Origin: Actinobacillus minor NM305
GTDB taxonomy: Bacteria; Pseudomonadota; Gammaproteobacteria; Enterobacterales; Pasteurellaceae
Assembly (NCBI RefSeq): GCF_000175195.1
Contig: NZ_ACQL01000001.1
Coordinates: 1 to 48,813, forward strand
Direction of reading: 5' to 3'
DNA: 48,813 nt
Shown here: positions 1 to 8,776 of the stretch, piece after piece
How positions within the stretch are numbered: position 1 is the stretch's first letter
Layout: each line of letters begins with the position of its first letter
Position numbers and translations under genes: made by a program
The notes under the pieces: generated by a model
Database searches by the model: none
Told to the model about the DNA's origin: nothing
Seen by the model: the letters and a program-made list of their open reading frames with translations, nothing else

Positions 1-28
1 TGCTCTGCTCTGCTCTGCTCTGCTCTGC
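1..28. repeat. Pentanucleotide tandem repeat (TGCTC/GCAGA) inside a coding region
   Basis: Positions 1-28 are 5.6 uninterrupted copies of a 5-base unit and may continue beyond the edge. The repeat lies in the coding frame of the minus-strand methyltransferase. Tandem short repeats in coding regions are the usual phase-variation device of Pasteurellaceae, changing copy number by slipped-strand mispairing. Confidence 0.9.
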
Positions 29-793
29 AAAAGTATGAACCCAAGATGATGGAATTGCCAATACATTTGTATCCCAACCTTGCTCAACTCGGGGAGCCTG
101 ATAAAAATTATTCGGCTGATAGCGGTTAGAGATAATCCAATAAGTTTGGTAATCCATTTGATGCAAATATTGCAAAATACCATCAGCTGCAGCAGGATGC
201 GCTTCGATAAAAATCGCAGGTTGGTTTCGTTTAATGGTTTCTCTTGCGCCATCAAGAACACGGAGATCAAAACCCTCCGCATCAATTTTTAACAAATCAA
301 GACTATCTAAACGTTGAACCGGCGCAAAATCATCTAACTTAATAATGCCAATCTCTTCCTTTAAGGTTTCGCCTTGAAAGTTTCCTTCGGTGCTAAATCC
401 TTTATCAATAGAAAAGCTACCATAATTCCAAGGTTGGCTATAATCACTGGTTTCAATCCAAGTTTGGGTATTTTGATCACTGACGCCTAATCGATAACTT
501 TCAACATTAACTAAATTATTTAGCGATAAATTACAACAAAGCTGTTGATAAATAATACGTTGAGGCTCAAAACAAAGTAGTTTACCTTGAGGAACTAATT
601 TAGCTAATGGCACAGCATGCATACCAATATTCGATCCCACCTCAATTACATTAGACGAAGGAGAAAGAAGTAACCTAAATACAAAAACCTCCGCTTCAGA
701 CCATTCGCCATAATGAGCGGCAATACTACTAATAAAATCGCCCTGAATAAGGTTAAATTTCCCCCAACGTAACTCTTTTAAATATGTTTGCAT
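1..793 (-). CDS. FkbM-family SAM-dependent methyltransferase, 3'-incomplete, ending in a pentanucleotide repeat
   Basis: The minus strand is open from an ATG at 793 to the left edge (264 codons, no stop), preceded by AAGGA. Residues about 48-60 read VIEVGSNIGMHA, a Rossmann-type SAM-binding motif. Residues about 168-183 read LLKIDAEGFDLRVLDGA, the hallmark FkbM motif. Such enzymes O-methylate sugars of glycans or lipopolysaccharide, or small molecules; the substrate cannot be told here. Just after the domain (residues about 256-264) the coding strand enters GCAGA repeats (plus-strand 1-28, about 5.6 copies) translating as Ala-Glu-Gln-Ser-Arg units. Five-base units shift frame on each slip, so the C-terminal extension is probably phase variable. 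The gene lies 3' of kdsD with its own promoter. The missing 3' end prevents knowing which tail is ON. Confidence 0.85.
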   Translation of the reverse strand, partial: MQTYLKELRWGKFNLIQGDFISSIAAHYGEWSEAEVFVFRLLLSPSSNVIEVGSNIGMHAVPLAKLVPQGKLLCFEPQRIIYQQLCCNLSLNNLVNVESYRLGVSDQNTQTWIETSDYSQPWNYGSFSIDKGFSTEGNFQGETLKEEIGIIKLDDFAPVQRLDSLDLLKIDAEGFDLRVLDGARETIKRNQPAIFIEAHPAAADGILQYLHQMDYQTYWIISNRYQPNNFYQAPRVEQGWDTNVLAIPSSWVHTFAEQSRAEQS

Positions 794-823
794 ACGAGAT
801 ATCCTTATAGTGAAGATTTGGGC

Positions 824-829
824 ATTATA
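824..829 (-). promoter_or_regulatory. Extended -10 promoter element of the methyltransferase gene
   Basis: On the minus strand TGCTATAAT gives a perfect TATAAT with an upstream TG, placing transcription start about 25 bases before the ATG at 793. No good -35 box is visible, which fits an extended -10 promoter. It lies downstream of the kdsD terminator, so the gene is probably transcribed separately. Confidence 0.55.
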
Positions 830-854
830 GCATTTCTTCATCCGAAATTGCCGT

Positions 855-880
855 AAAAAGAAAAGCCGGGAAATCCCGAC
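855..880 (-). terminator. Intrinsic terminator after kdsD
   Basis: The complementary arms GTCGGGA and TCCCGGC (865-880) are followed on the minus strand by a T-rich run (855-864). It lies 13 bases past the kdsD stop codon. Confidence 0.8.
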
Positions 881-892
881 TTTGCCTTTCAT

Positions 893-1828
893 TTAACTTG
901 AGAATTCAATCAATCCGCTTACTTTACCATGTTCGTCTAATGCAATGAGAGAGTGAATATGCAATGCCTTCATCTGCTCTTCAGCTTTCGCTAAGAAAGT
1001 GGAATCCTCAATGGTTTTTGGATTGCGTGTCATAATTTGTTCTGCGGTTTTATTCAAACTTTCCGCTCCAAATTTTGCCAATGCTCGGCGAATATCTCCA
1101 TCAGTAATAATGCCTTCAAGTTGATCGCCTTGCATAATGACCGCAACGCCCATTCTGCCTTCATTCATCACAGATAAGCATTCGCTAAAACTGGTCGAAG
1201 GGGAGGTAACGGGTACTTTGGGATTCATTACATCACGTACACGGCAAAGCAATTTACGCCCTAAACTGCCACCCGGGTGGAATCGCGCAAAATCTTCCGC
1301 TCGGAAGTTACGAGCATTAATTAACGCAATCGCTAAAGCATCTCCTAATGCCATTGTGACTAACGTTGAAGTAGTTGGAGCAAGATTATTTGGGCACGCT
1401 TCACGTTCTACATTGATATTCAATACAATATCTGCATGCTTTCCTAAGGTGGAATGGGGATTGCCGGTCATCGCAATAATTTTATTGCCAAACCCTTTTA
1501 AACTCGGAATCAGTTTATTGACATCATCTGTCTCTCCGCTATTCGAGATTAAGATCACAATATCAATAGCTTTCAGCATTCCCAAATCGCCGTGGAAAGC
1601 TTCTGTCGGATGTAAGAAAAAGCTTGGTGTGCCTGTCGATGCTAATGTTGCCACCATTTTTTTTCCCACTAAACCGGACTTACCAATCCCTGCAACAACA
1701 ACCCGTCCTTCACAGTTTAAGATCATTTCGACCGCTTGATTGAATTCTTCATCAAGACGTTGATTTAAACGCTCTATTTCATAAGCGTAGCGAGTGAGAG
1801 TTTCTTTTGCACTGGTTAAATAATTCAT
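893..1828 (-). CDS. kdsD: D-arabinose 5-phosphate isomerase (KdsD/KpsF)
   Basis: Interconverts ribulose 5-phosphate and arabinose 5-phosphate, the first step towards KDO for the lipopolysaccharide inner core; cytoplasmic. The 311-residue protein has an N-terminal SIS sugar-isomerase domain (about 30-180, with GIGKSGLVGKKMVATLASTG and ISNSGETDD) and two C-terminal CBS domains (about 205-311). Length matches Haemophilus KdsD and is a little shorter than the E. coli enzyme. The ATG at 1828 has a strong GGAGAAGG ribosome site. It is a single-gene unit between its own promoter and terminator. A capsule-linked paralogue (KpsF) is the alternative name, but no capsule genes are adjacent. Confidence 0.95.
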   Translation of the reverse strand: MNYLTSAKETLTRYAYEIERLNQRLDEEFNQAVEMILNCEGRVVVAGIGKSGLVGKKMVATLASTGTPSFFLHPTEAFHGDLGMLKAIDIVILISNSGETDDVNKLIPSLKGFGNKIIAMTGNPHSTLGKHADIVLNINVEREACPNNLAPTTSTLVTMALGDALAIALINARNFRAEDFARFHPGGSLGRKLLCRVRDVMNPKVPVTSPSTSFSECLSVMNEGRMGVAVIMQGDQLEGIITDGDIRRALAKFGAESLNKTAEQIMTRNPKTIEDSTFLAKAEEQMKALHIHSLIALDEHGKVSGLIEFSS

Positions 1829-1857
1829 TTGCCTTCTCCAGAGAGAAATTTTAGCGC

Positions 1858-1863
1858 ATTATA
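1858..1863 (-). promoter_or_regulatory. Candidate kdsD promoter (-10 box)
   Basis: TATAAT on the minus strand about 30 bases upstream of the kdsD ATG. The -35 region is weak. Candidate only. Confidence 0.45.
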
Positions 1864-1924
1864 TCCTATTTTTAAGGAAATCATATCAATGACAAGCGGT
1901 TGGATTTATTAAATCTTTTACATA

Positions 1925-1954
1925 TAAAAAATCCCAAACACTTCCGTTTGGGAT
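1925..1954 (-). terminator. Intrinsic terminator of the glycerate gene block
   Basis: A perfect 9-bp stem (ATCCCAAAC / GTTTGGGAT, 1931-1954) with a 6-base loop, followed on the minus strand by a T run. It sits just after the glycerate kinase stop. Confidence 0.88.
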
Positions 1955-1968
1955 TAAAAGCAAAGAAA

Positions 1969-3108
1969 TTAAAGCTTTAACGATAGTTTTAGTAAACGAG
2001 CCACATTTTCTGCACTCGAAGTCAAATTCTCTTGACCTTTTGCTAGGGTTTCTGAAAGTGAACCTAAGTTCCGAATAATAGGGAATACGGCATCAATACC
2101 ATGCTGATACACAACTTGGTAATCTTCTCTCAAGCAACCTACAATAGCAATAACCGGTTTTGCAAATTGTTTTGCGGTTCGAGCTACGCCTACAGGCGTT
2201 TTACCTGCAATACTTTGTGCATCCATTCGCCCTTCACCTGTGATAACCAAATCAGCACCTTTAACATGATCTGCTAATTTCGTTGCTTCAATAATGATCT
2301 GTACACCTGCTTTAAGTTGTGTATTTGGGAGTAATAACAAGCCACCGCCCATTCCTCCGGCTGCGCCAGCACCCGCTTTATCTAAAATACGAATGCCTAG
2401 TAACTCTTCAACCTTACGAGCAAAATGCGCTAATCCATTATCTAACTCCACCACCATAGAAGGCGTTGCTCCTTTTTGTGGCCCAAATACCGCTGAAGCC
2501 CCCATAGAGCCACACAATGGATTATTAACATCACATGCCACTTCAAGCACGATTTGTGATAAACGCGGATCGAGTTCATCTGTTGAAATCGTTTCAATTT
2601 GAGCTAAAGCGCCCCCACCCCATTGAATTTCTTGACCTTGAGCATCTAAAAAAGACATACCGAGTGCTTGTAACATGCCAACACCACCATCATTAGTTGC
2701 ACTACCACCAATACCAAGTAGGATTTTTTTCACGCCTAAATCAAGAGCTTTCTTAATCAACTCTCCCGTACCATAACTGGTTGTTTTCAGTGGGTTACGT
2801 GCTTCTTGTGGCACTAAATGTAGCCCTGATGCGGCAGCCATCTCAATAAAAGCCGTTTGCTTATCGCCAGAAAGACCTAAAAATCCCTTAACCTGATTGC
2901 CTAATGGTGCCGTCACATCAACTTCAATTAACTCTCCATTCGTTGCATCGATGAGAGATTGAACCGATCCCTCTCCACCGTCTGCCATTGGCACTTTAAC
3001 ATATTCCGCATCTGGATAAATTTGTCTAAATCCGGCTTCAATCGCATTCGCAACTTCTAATGCGGTAAGACTTTCTTTAAAAGAATCTGGGGCAATAACA
3101 ATCTTCAT
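1969..3108 (-). CDS. garK: Glycerate 2-kinase (GarK/GlxK family)
   Basis: Phosphorylates D-glycerate with ATP to 2-phosphoglycerate, feeding lower glycolysis. The 379-residue protein has the family start KIVIAPDSFKESLTALEVA, the glycine-rich GIGGSATNDGGVGML segment (about 135-150) and ITGEGRMDAQS near residue 285. Length is normal (about 380). The start is only 9 bases after the stop of the permease gene, so the two are co-transcribed. The gene order cdaR-gntP-kinase matches the glycerate locus of other Pasteurellaceae. I cannot separate the GarK and GlxK subtypes from motifs, so the symbol is provisional. Confidence 0.93.
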   Translation of the reverse strand: MKIVIAPDSFKESLTALEVANAIEAGFRQIYPDAEYVKVPMADGGEGSVQSLIDATNGELIEVDVTAPLGNQVKGFLGLSGDKQTAFIEMAAASGLHLVPQEARNPLKTTSYGTGELIKKALDLGVKKILLGIGGSATNDGGVGMLQALGMSFLDAQGQEIQWGGGALAQIETISTDELDPRLSQIVLEVACDVNNPLCGSMGASAVFGPQKGATPSMVVELDNGLAHFARKVEELLGIRILDKAGAGAAGGMGGGLLLLPNTQLKAGVQIIIEATKLADHVKGADLVITGEGRMDAQSIAGKTPVGVARTAKQFAKPVIAIVGCLREDYQVVYQHGIDAVFPIIRNLGSLSETLAKGQENLTSSAENVARLLKLSLKL

Positions 3109-3117
3109 TTTTTACTC

Positions 3118-4379
3118 CTAAAATAAACCAAACACACCAAAAATTAAGGTAGAAATGACTGTCATGATGAAACCAATTGCGGTTTCATATGGAATAAGTT
3201 TTAAACGCTCACGAATATCCATATTCACGCTCCCTCCTGTGGCATGGAAGAAAGAGCCGTGAGGCATATGATCAAACACTGTTGCCCCTGCATGGATCAT
3301 TGCAGCGCCAGCCAATGCTGAAACACCTAACTCTAATAGTGTTGCACTAAATACATTAGATGCGACTACAGTACCTGCTGTTGTAGAAGCTGTTGCAAGC
3401 GACATTAATGAGCCTGAAATAGGCGCTAATAAATAAGATGGTAAGCCTGAAGCCGTAAGAGCTTCAATCAAGACGTCTTTTAAACCAGAATTAGCAATAA
3501 TACCTGCCAATGCTCCCGTACCTAATAGCATAATGGCAACAGGAGACATTTTAAGTAAACCGGATGTCGCAAATTGATTTATTTGCTTAATTTTACCCAT
3601 TACTATTGCGCCAACTAAGCCACCTAAAGGTAATGCAATTAACGGATCAACTTTAATATCTGCAATAGGACGGAGTGCTAATAAAATAATGGCACATAAC
3701 GGTGCAGAAACAGCGGGTAAGAAAGCGGGTAAATTTTCACTACGATTTACAGAAATTTCCGTATCAACCACTTTTGAACCTTTATTGATCAGTTTTTTTG
3801 CTAAAAAATAGGTTAAAACTAAACCAAATAATGCAGGAATAATTCCAGCAGCCATTACTGAAGTTAAAGGAAGGTGAAATGCATCTGATGCTGCAATCGC
3901 ATTTGGATTTGGGGACATAATATTCCCTGCCTTACCTCCACCAATCATTGCTAATAGAATCGCTGGCTTAGAAAGATCACCACGTTTTGCTAAAGCAAGT
4001 GCAATCGGCGATACCGTAATAACTGCCACATCAACAAACACGCCAACTGTCGTCAAAATCATTGTGGAAATAACTAATGCCAATAATGCTCGTGTCTCAC
4101 CTAATCGTTTCACGATAGTTTCAGCTATCGTATTCGCTGCACCAGACTCAATTAACACGCCGGCTAGAACACCTGCGGCTAAAATTCGCATAACAGCAGT
4201 AGTAATATTTTGAGCGCCGCCAATCATCAAACTGACTGTTTCAGATATATCTGCCCCACCAATCAATCCACCTATCAATGCACCAATCAACATGCCGTAG
4301 GCAGGTGGCACTTTTTCAAAATCAAAATAATAGCAACAGAGAGAGCAGTAATTGCCCCTAAAGCGGTAATCGTAACCAT
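3118..4379 (-). pseudogene. GntP-family (glycerate/gluconate) permease with an N-terminal frameshift
   Basis: The intact part (3118-4311, 397 codons) is a GntP-type permease with about 11-12 hydrophobic segments and the family stretches VPPAYGMLIGALIGG and GGGKAGNIMSPNPNA. Upstream, an ATG at 4379 with a good GAGGAG site opens MVTITALGAITALSVAIILI, a typical GntP first helix, and then LKK. That frame stops at TGA about 13 codons past the junction. Joining the frames needs one extra A in the A run opposite 4312-4316 (five T on the plus strand). The restored protein would be about 420 residues, the family length. A GTG at 4311 could restart translation but has no ribosome site and would lose helix 1. 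This may be an inactivating mutation, a switch or a sequencing error. Confidence 0.8.
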
Positions 4380-4454
4380 AAAAAGCTCCTCAACGATTAA
4401 ATAAGATGAGTGTATTATGATCATTTCTTTTTAAAATGCTTTAGATGAAATAAC

Positions 4455-4484
4455 AAAAAAGTAATGAAAAATCATCACTTTTTT
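4455..4484. terminator. Intrinsic terminator between cdaR and the permease gene
   Basis: The arms AAAAAAGTAATGA and TCATCACTTTTTT (one wobble pair) surround a 4-base A loop, with T runs on both sides. It lies 16 bases past the cdaR stop, so the permease-kinase pair probably has its own promoter in 4393-4450. Confidence 0.75.
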
Positions 4485-4499
4485 GTTTTATGATACAAT

Positions 4500-5609
4500 T
4501 TATCTGATAAGTAATGTTGCTAGATACAAAATACTTTTATCCTCTATCTTATTGAAAGATAAGGAAGTTATCTGGGAAATTCGCTCTAACCGATAACGTA
4601 AAGTATTTGGGTGAATAAATAATTTTTTTGCTGCGTGATCAAGATCACAATTTGAGAAAAAATATTGTTGCAAACTTTTCATTAACACCCATTTCTTATC
4701 TTGCTCTATGAGTTGATAAATAGGTTTAAATAGAATTTTTGCTTGCCAACTTTGTGCAAAATCCGCCAATAAAGCTGGCATCCGATATTCTTCAAAAAAG
4801 AGTAATTGTTTTCTCAAATGCATTTTTTCTACATATAACAATGTTTGCCAAGCATTTTGATAAGAATACTGTATGTCTATTAACGAGCTGACTTCATTAC
4901 CTACGATGATCTGACAACTTTCCTCTGCAAATTCTGGTGGTAAATAACTTTTCCAAAACTTTGTTTTTTTGAGTATTTCATGTTGATCTAGCGGTTGAAA
5001 AATAACAATTTTCTGCAAATCAACTATCGCCGTAGCCACTTTAGGATGATAATGAGAAAGATAGGTCAATAATAATTGGAGTTTTTCCGCTGTGGGTTCT
5101 GCAAGTTTAAGCAAGACAGCCATATAAGGAACATCATATCGTAAACCGAAAAATGTAGATTGTTGCTCTATTTGCTCTGGAGAGAGTGTGGCCTTAGCAA
5201 CCCCTAACACAAATTCCTCTTTATAACGGCTCTGCCAACGTTCCTTTTCAAGCTGCGCGGCCTGTTCGACAATGAGTTCAGCCGCCATCTTAACTAACTT
5301 AGCATACTCTCTGACAAGCTCGGGCTTGCCTGAAATACCAACCACGCCAATATTATTATTTAAATAAGTGATAGGGACATTAATGCCTTGTTTAACCTCA
5401 AAATGCCACTGCTTTTCTAGTTGTTCATCAATTTCAATAATCTGATTTTTTCTCAGTACTTGAACTGCACCAAGATGCCGTTGCCCTAATCGACAAATAT
5501 CGCCAGAAGCAATAATTACACCATGTTCATCCATCACATTAACGGAATAAGGAATAATTTGCATCGCTCGCTTGACAATACCTTGTGCTAAAACATTATT
5601 TAATTTCAC
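4500..5609 (-). CDS. cdaR: CdaR-type sugar diacid / glycerate operon transcriptional regulator
   Basis: A 369-residue regulator of the CdaR (SdaR) family. The N-terminal sugar-diacid recognition domain (about 1-135) contains NNNIGVVGISGKPELVREYA. The C-terminus (about 310-365) carries the PucR-type helix-turn-helix LFIHPNTLRYRLERIS. In relatives it activates D-glycerate, galactarate and glucarate genes. Here it directly precedes a glycerate permease and kinase, so it likely controls them. A terminator separates it from the permease gene. The frame shows no damage, unlike its neighbour. Confidence 0.92.
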   Translation of the reverse strand: MKLNNVLAQGIVKRAMQIIPYSVNVMDEHGVIIASGDICRLGQRHLGAVQVLRKNQIIEIDEQLEKQWHFEVKQGINVPITYLNNNIGVVGISGKPELVREYAKLVKMAAELIVEQAAQLEKERWQSRYKEEFVLGVAKATLSPEQIEQQSTFFGLRYDVPYMAVLLKLAEPTAEKLQLLLTYLSHYHPKVATAIVDLQKIVIFQPLDQHEILKKTKFWKSYLPPEFAEESCQIIVGNEVSSLIDIQYSYQNAWQTLLYVEKMHLRKQLLFFEEYRMPALLADFAQSWQAKILFKPIYQLIEQDKKWVLMKSLQQYFFSNCDLDHAAKKLFIHPNTLRYRLERISQITSLSFNKIEDKSILYLATLLIR

Positions 5610-5730
5610 AATAACCTTTCACAAAAAGAAATTTTCTACATTTTAACTTGATGATCTCTTTATAGAAACTTCTTTTTCCCCTTTCACTTTTGCATTACAA
5701 TCTCTCTATCTTTTTTTCAAAGGACATCAT

Positions 5731-5853
5731 ATGAAAAATTTAAAAAAATGCGTACTGCTTGCAACATTAGCTACTTTTCTTACCGCTTGTGGTGTGAAAG
5801 GTCCGCTTTATTTCCCAGAAAAAGCACCTGCTGAACAAAAACAAGTAAATTAA
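5731..5853 (+). CDS. lptM: LptM (YifL) small outer-membrane lipoprotein
   Basis: A 40-residue lipoprotein: basic start MKNLKK, hydrophobic core, lipobox LTAC with Cys20, then the conserved GVKGPLYFP that defines LptM/YifL. In E. coli LptM assists oxidative maturation of LptD and so lipopolysaccharide export. An AAAGGA site lies 6-11 bases before the ATG. lysA follows 47 bases later on the same strand, a common arrangement in gamma-proteobacteria. Confidence 0.92.
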   Translation: MKNLKKCVLLATLATFLTACGVKGPLYFPEKAPAEQKQVN

Positions 5854-5900
5854 TTACCATTTATTCTTATAAAAATAATGACATTTTAACAGGATAGCAA

Positions 5901-7151
5901 ATGAATCATTTTGAATATAAAAACCAACAACTTTTTGCAGAAGACATTGCCGTTTCAGATATTGTGAAAGAACACGGTACGCCTGCATATATTTATTCTC
6001 GCGCAACACTAGAACGCCATTGGCATGCATTTGATAACGCCTTTGGCGATCATCCTCATTTAATCTGTTTTGCCGTTAAATCTAACTCCAATATTGCTTT
6101 ACTCAATATCATGGCACGTTTAGGCTCTGGTTTTGATATCGTTTCTCAAGGTGAACTTGAGCGTGTTTTAGCCGCAGGCGGTGATCCAAGTAAAGTGGTA
6201 TTCTCCGGTGTGGCTAAATCACATGCAGAAATCGCTCGTGCGCTTGAGGTTGGTATTCGTTGCTTTAATGTCGAATCCATTTCTGAACTCCATCGTATCA
6301 ATGAAGTGGCTGGACAGCTTGGCAAAATTGCACCGATTTCATTACGAGTAAATCCAGATGTCGATGCTCATACCCACCCTTATATTTCAACTGGCTTAAA
6401 AGAAAATAAATTTGGTGTGAGCGTACAGCAAGCCAGAGAAGTGTATCGTTTAGCAAGCCATTTACCAAATGTAAAAATTACGGGAATGGATTGTCATATC
6501 GGCTCTCAATTAACCGAGTTACAGCCATTCTTAGATGCCACAGATCGCTTAATTGTTTTAATGGAGCAATTAAAAGAAGACGGCATTCGCTTACACCATT
6601 TAGATTTAGGTGGTGGTTTGGGTGTGCCTTATCACGGTGAAGAACCGCCACATCCAACAGAATATGCCAAGGCATTATTAGAGAAACTCAAAGACTATCA
6701 AGATCTTGAGATTATCCTAGAACCTGGTCGTGCCATCACGGCAAATGCAGGTATTTTAGTCACGAAAGTTGAATACCTAAAAACAAATGAAGATCGCCGT
6801 TTTGCGATTGTGGATACCGGTATGAACGATATGATCCGCCCAGCGTTATACGAAGCTTATATGGAATTGACCGAAGTGGATCGCTCACTCTCTCGTGAAA
6901 AAGCCGTTTATGATGTGGTTGGTCCTATTTGCGAAACGTCCGACTTCTTAGGGAAACAGCGTGAATTGGCTATCGCTGAAGGCGATTTAATTGCTATGCG
7001 TTCGGCTGGTGCTTATGGTGCAACGATGTCATCAACCTATAATTCTCGCCCACAAGCGGTCGAAATTATGGTAGATAGTGCAAATTATTATTTAATTAAA
7101 GCGCGTGCTTCATTCGAAGATTTATGGCGTTTGGAAAAATGTTTACCATAA
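5901..7151 (+). CDS. lysA: Diaminopimelate decarboxylase
   Basis: Catalyses the last step of lysine synthesis, meso-diaminopimelate to L-lysine, with pyridoxal phosphate; cytoplasmic. The 416-residue fold III decarboxylase shows FAVKSNSN (PLP lysine about residue 59), HIGSQ, the phosphate-binding LDLGGGLGVPY, EPGRA, and the C-terminal CETSDFLGK and SAGAYGATMSS of the second active-site half. Length is standard (about 415). AGGATAGCAA precedes the ATG. It is followed at once by a strong terminator, so lptM-lysA is probably one unit. Confidence 0.97.
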   Translation: MNHFEYKNQQLFAEDIAVSDIVKEHGTPAYIYSRATLERHWHAFDNAFGDHPHLICFAVKSNSNIALLNIMARLGSGFDIVSQGELERVLAAGGDPSKVVFSGVAKSHAEIARALEVGIRCFNVESISELHRINEVAGQLGKIAPISLRVNPDVDAHTHPYISTGLKENKFGVSVQQAREVYRLASHLPNVKITGMDCHIGSQLTELQPFLDATDRLIVLMEQLKEDGIRLHHLDLGGGLGVPYHGEEPPHPTEYAKALLEKLKDYQDLEIILEPGRAITANAGILVTKVEYLKTNEDRRFAIVDTGMNDMIRPALYEAYMELTEVDRSLSREKAVYDVVGPICETSDFLGKQRELAIAEGDLIAMRSAGAYGATMSSTYNSRPQAVEIMVDSANYYLIKARASFEDLWRLEKCLP

Positions 7152-7157
7152 ACAAAT

Positions 7158-7184
7158 GGGGGCTTCAGCCCCCTTATTTTTCTC
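7158..7184 (+). terminator. Intrinsic terminator after lysA
   Basis: A perfect GGGGGC / GCCCCC stem with TTCA loop (7158-7173) followed by a T-rich run, 6 bases past the lysA stop. Confidence 0.92.
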
Positions 7185-7192
7185 TGCCATTT

Positions 7193-7208
7193 TGTGATCT
7201 ATGTCATA
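7193..7208 (+). promoter_or_regulatory. Candidate CRP-binding site upstream of fumC
   Basis: TGTGA-N6-TCATA matches the CRP palindrome TGTGA-N6-TCACA at 9 of 10 fixed positions and lies about 105 bases before the fumC ATG. Catabolite control of a TCA-cycle gene would be sensible; binding is unproven. Confidence 0.5.
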
Positions 7209-7313
7209 AAAATGAAAGAAATTGATAGCTCATAAAAAAGCAAAAGTTTACTATATCAATATACCTATAAATTGTTAGGTTCTTTTATTTTATAACATCA
7301 AATGGAGTATTTT

Positions 7314-8708
7314 ATGGAATTCCGTATCGAAAAAGATACTATGGGCGAAGTGCAAGTACCAGCAGACAAATATTGGGCAGCTCAAACAGAGCGTTCACGC
7401 AATAACTTCAAAATTGGACCAGAAGCATCAATGCCGAAAGAAATCATTGAAGCATTCGGTTATTTGAAAAAAGCTGCTGCTTACGCAAACCACGATTTAG
7501 GCGTACTTTCTGCTGAAAAACGTGATTTAATCGCTCAAGCCTGCGATGAAATTTTAGCGAATAAATTAGATGATCAATTCCCATTGGTAATTTGGCAAAC
7601 AGGTTCAGGTACGCAATCTAATATGAATGTGAATGAAGTGGTTTCAAACCGTGCGCACGTTTTAAACGGTGGTAAACTTGGCGAGAAATCAATTATTCAC
7701 CCAAATGATGATGTGAATAAATCACAATCTTCAAACGACACTTACCCAACAGCGATGCACATTGCGGCATACAAAAAAGTGGTTGAACATACCCTTCCTT
7801 GCGTAAAACGTTTACAAAAAACTTTAGCTGACAAAGCAGCAGCATTCCAAGATGTGGTGAAAATCGGTCGTACTCACTTAATGGACGCAACACCATTAAC
7901 ATTAGGTCAAGAGTTCTCTGCTTATGCAGCACAATTAGCTTTTGGTATCAAAGCGTTAGAAAATACGTTACCGCATTTAGCAGAATTAGCATTAGGTGGT
8001 ACAGCGGTAGGTACAGGTTTAAATACACCAAAAGGCTACGATGTGAAAGTTGCAGATTATATTGCGAAATTCACCGGTTTACCGTTCGTGACTGCACAAA
8101 ACAAATTTGAAGCACTCGCAACACACGATGCGATTGTCGAAACTCACGGTGCGTTAAAACAATTAGCAGTTTCACTTTACAAAATCGCTAACGATGTGCG
8201 TTTATTAGCATCTGGCCCACGTTCAGGTATCGGCGAAATTTTAATCCCTGAAAATGAACCAGGTTCATCAATTATGCCAGGTAAAGTAAACCCAACCCAA
8301 TGTGAAGCAATGACAATGGTTTGCGCACAAGTGTTAGGTAACGATGTAACAATTTCATTTGCTGGTACACAAGGTCACTTCCAATTAAACGTGTATAAAC
8401 CAGTAATGGCGTACAACTTCTTACAATCTGCACAATTATTAGGCGATGCGTGCGTATCATTCGATGAACACTGTGCAATCGGTATTGAACCAAACTATCC
8501 ACGCATTAAACAGCAATTAGATCAATCTCTAATGCTTGTAACTGCATTAAATACCCATATCGGTTATGAAAATGCAGCGAAAATTGCGAAAACTGCACAC
8601 AAAAACGGTACAACACTCAAAGAAGAAGCGATCAACTTAGGTTTAGTGACAGCTGAACAATTTGATGAGTGGGTACGCCCTGAAGATATGGTGGGAAGTT
8701 TGAAATAA
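7314..8708 (+). CDS. fumC: Class II fumarate hydratase
   Basis: Interconverts fumarate and malate without an iron-sulfur cluster. From the ATG at 7314 the protein is 464 residues, the usual Haemophilus length, beginning with [19 protein letters not shown]. The superfamily signature [11 protein letters not shown] is near residue 318, and [10 protein letters not shown] carries the substrate-binding histidine. An in-frame ATG at 7302 would add 4 residues, but GGAG lies between the two, so the downstream start is preferred. It is a single-gene unit convergent with ffh. Confidence 0.97.
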   Translation: MEFRIEKDTMGEVQVPADKYWAAQTERSRNNFKIGPEASMPKEIIEAFGYLKKAAAYANHDLGVLSAEKRDLIAQACDEILANKLDDQFPLVIWQTGSGTQSNMNVNEVVSNRAHVLNGGKLGEKSIIHPNDDVNKSQSSNDTYPTAMHIAAYKKVVEHTLPCVKRLQKTLADKAAAFQDVVKIGRTHLMDATPLTLGQEFSAYAAQLAFGIKALENTLPHLAELALGGTAVGTGLNTPKGYDVKVADYIAKFTGLPFVTAQNKFEALATHDAIVETHGALKQLAVSLYKIANDVRLLASGPRSGIGEILIPENEPGSSIMPGKVNPTQCEAMTMVCAQVLGNDVTISFAGTQGHFQLNVYKPVMAYNFLQSAQLLGDACVSFDEHCAIGIEPNYPRIKQQLDQSLMLVTALNTHIGYENAAKIAKTAHKNGTTLKEEAINLGLVTAEQFDEWVRPEDMVGSLK

Positions 8709-8731
8709 CCCATTAAAAATAGGATAAAACT

Positions 8732-8758
8732 AAGGCACTCTTTCGAGTGCCTTTCTTT
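8732..8758. terminator. Bidirectional terminator between fumC and ffh
   Basis: A 9-bp stem AAGGCACTC / GAGTGCCTT with TTTC loop (8732-8753), followed by a T-rich run on the plus strand and a weaker one on the minus strand. It separates two convergent genes. Confidence 0.88.
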
Positions 8759-8776
8759 TGGAGCAGATCGCAAAAA

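Noticed and set aside
1137..1739. 200-codon plus-strand frame opposite kdsD
   Set aside because: An antisense shadow of a well-supported gene, with no ribosome site or family features.
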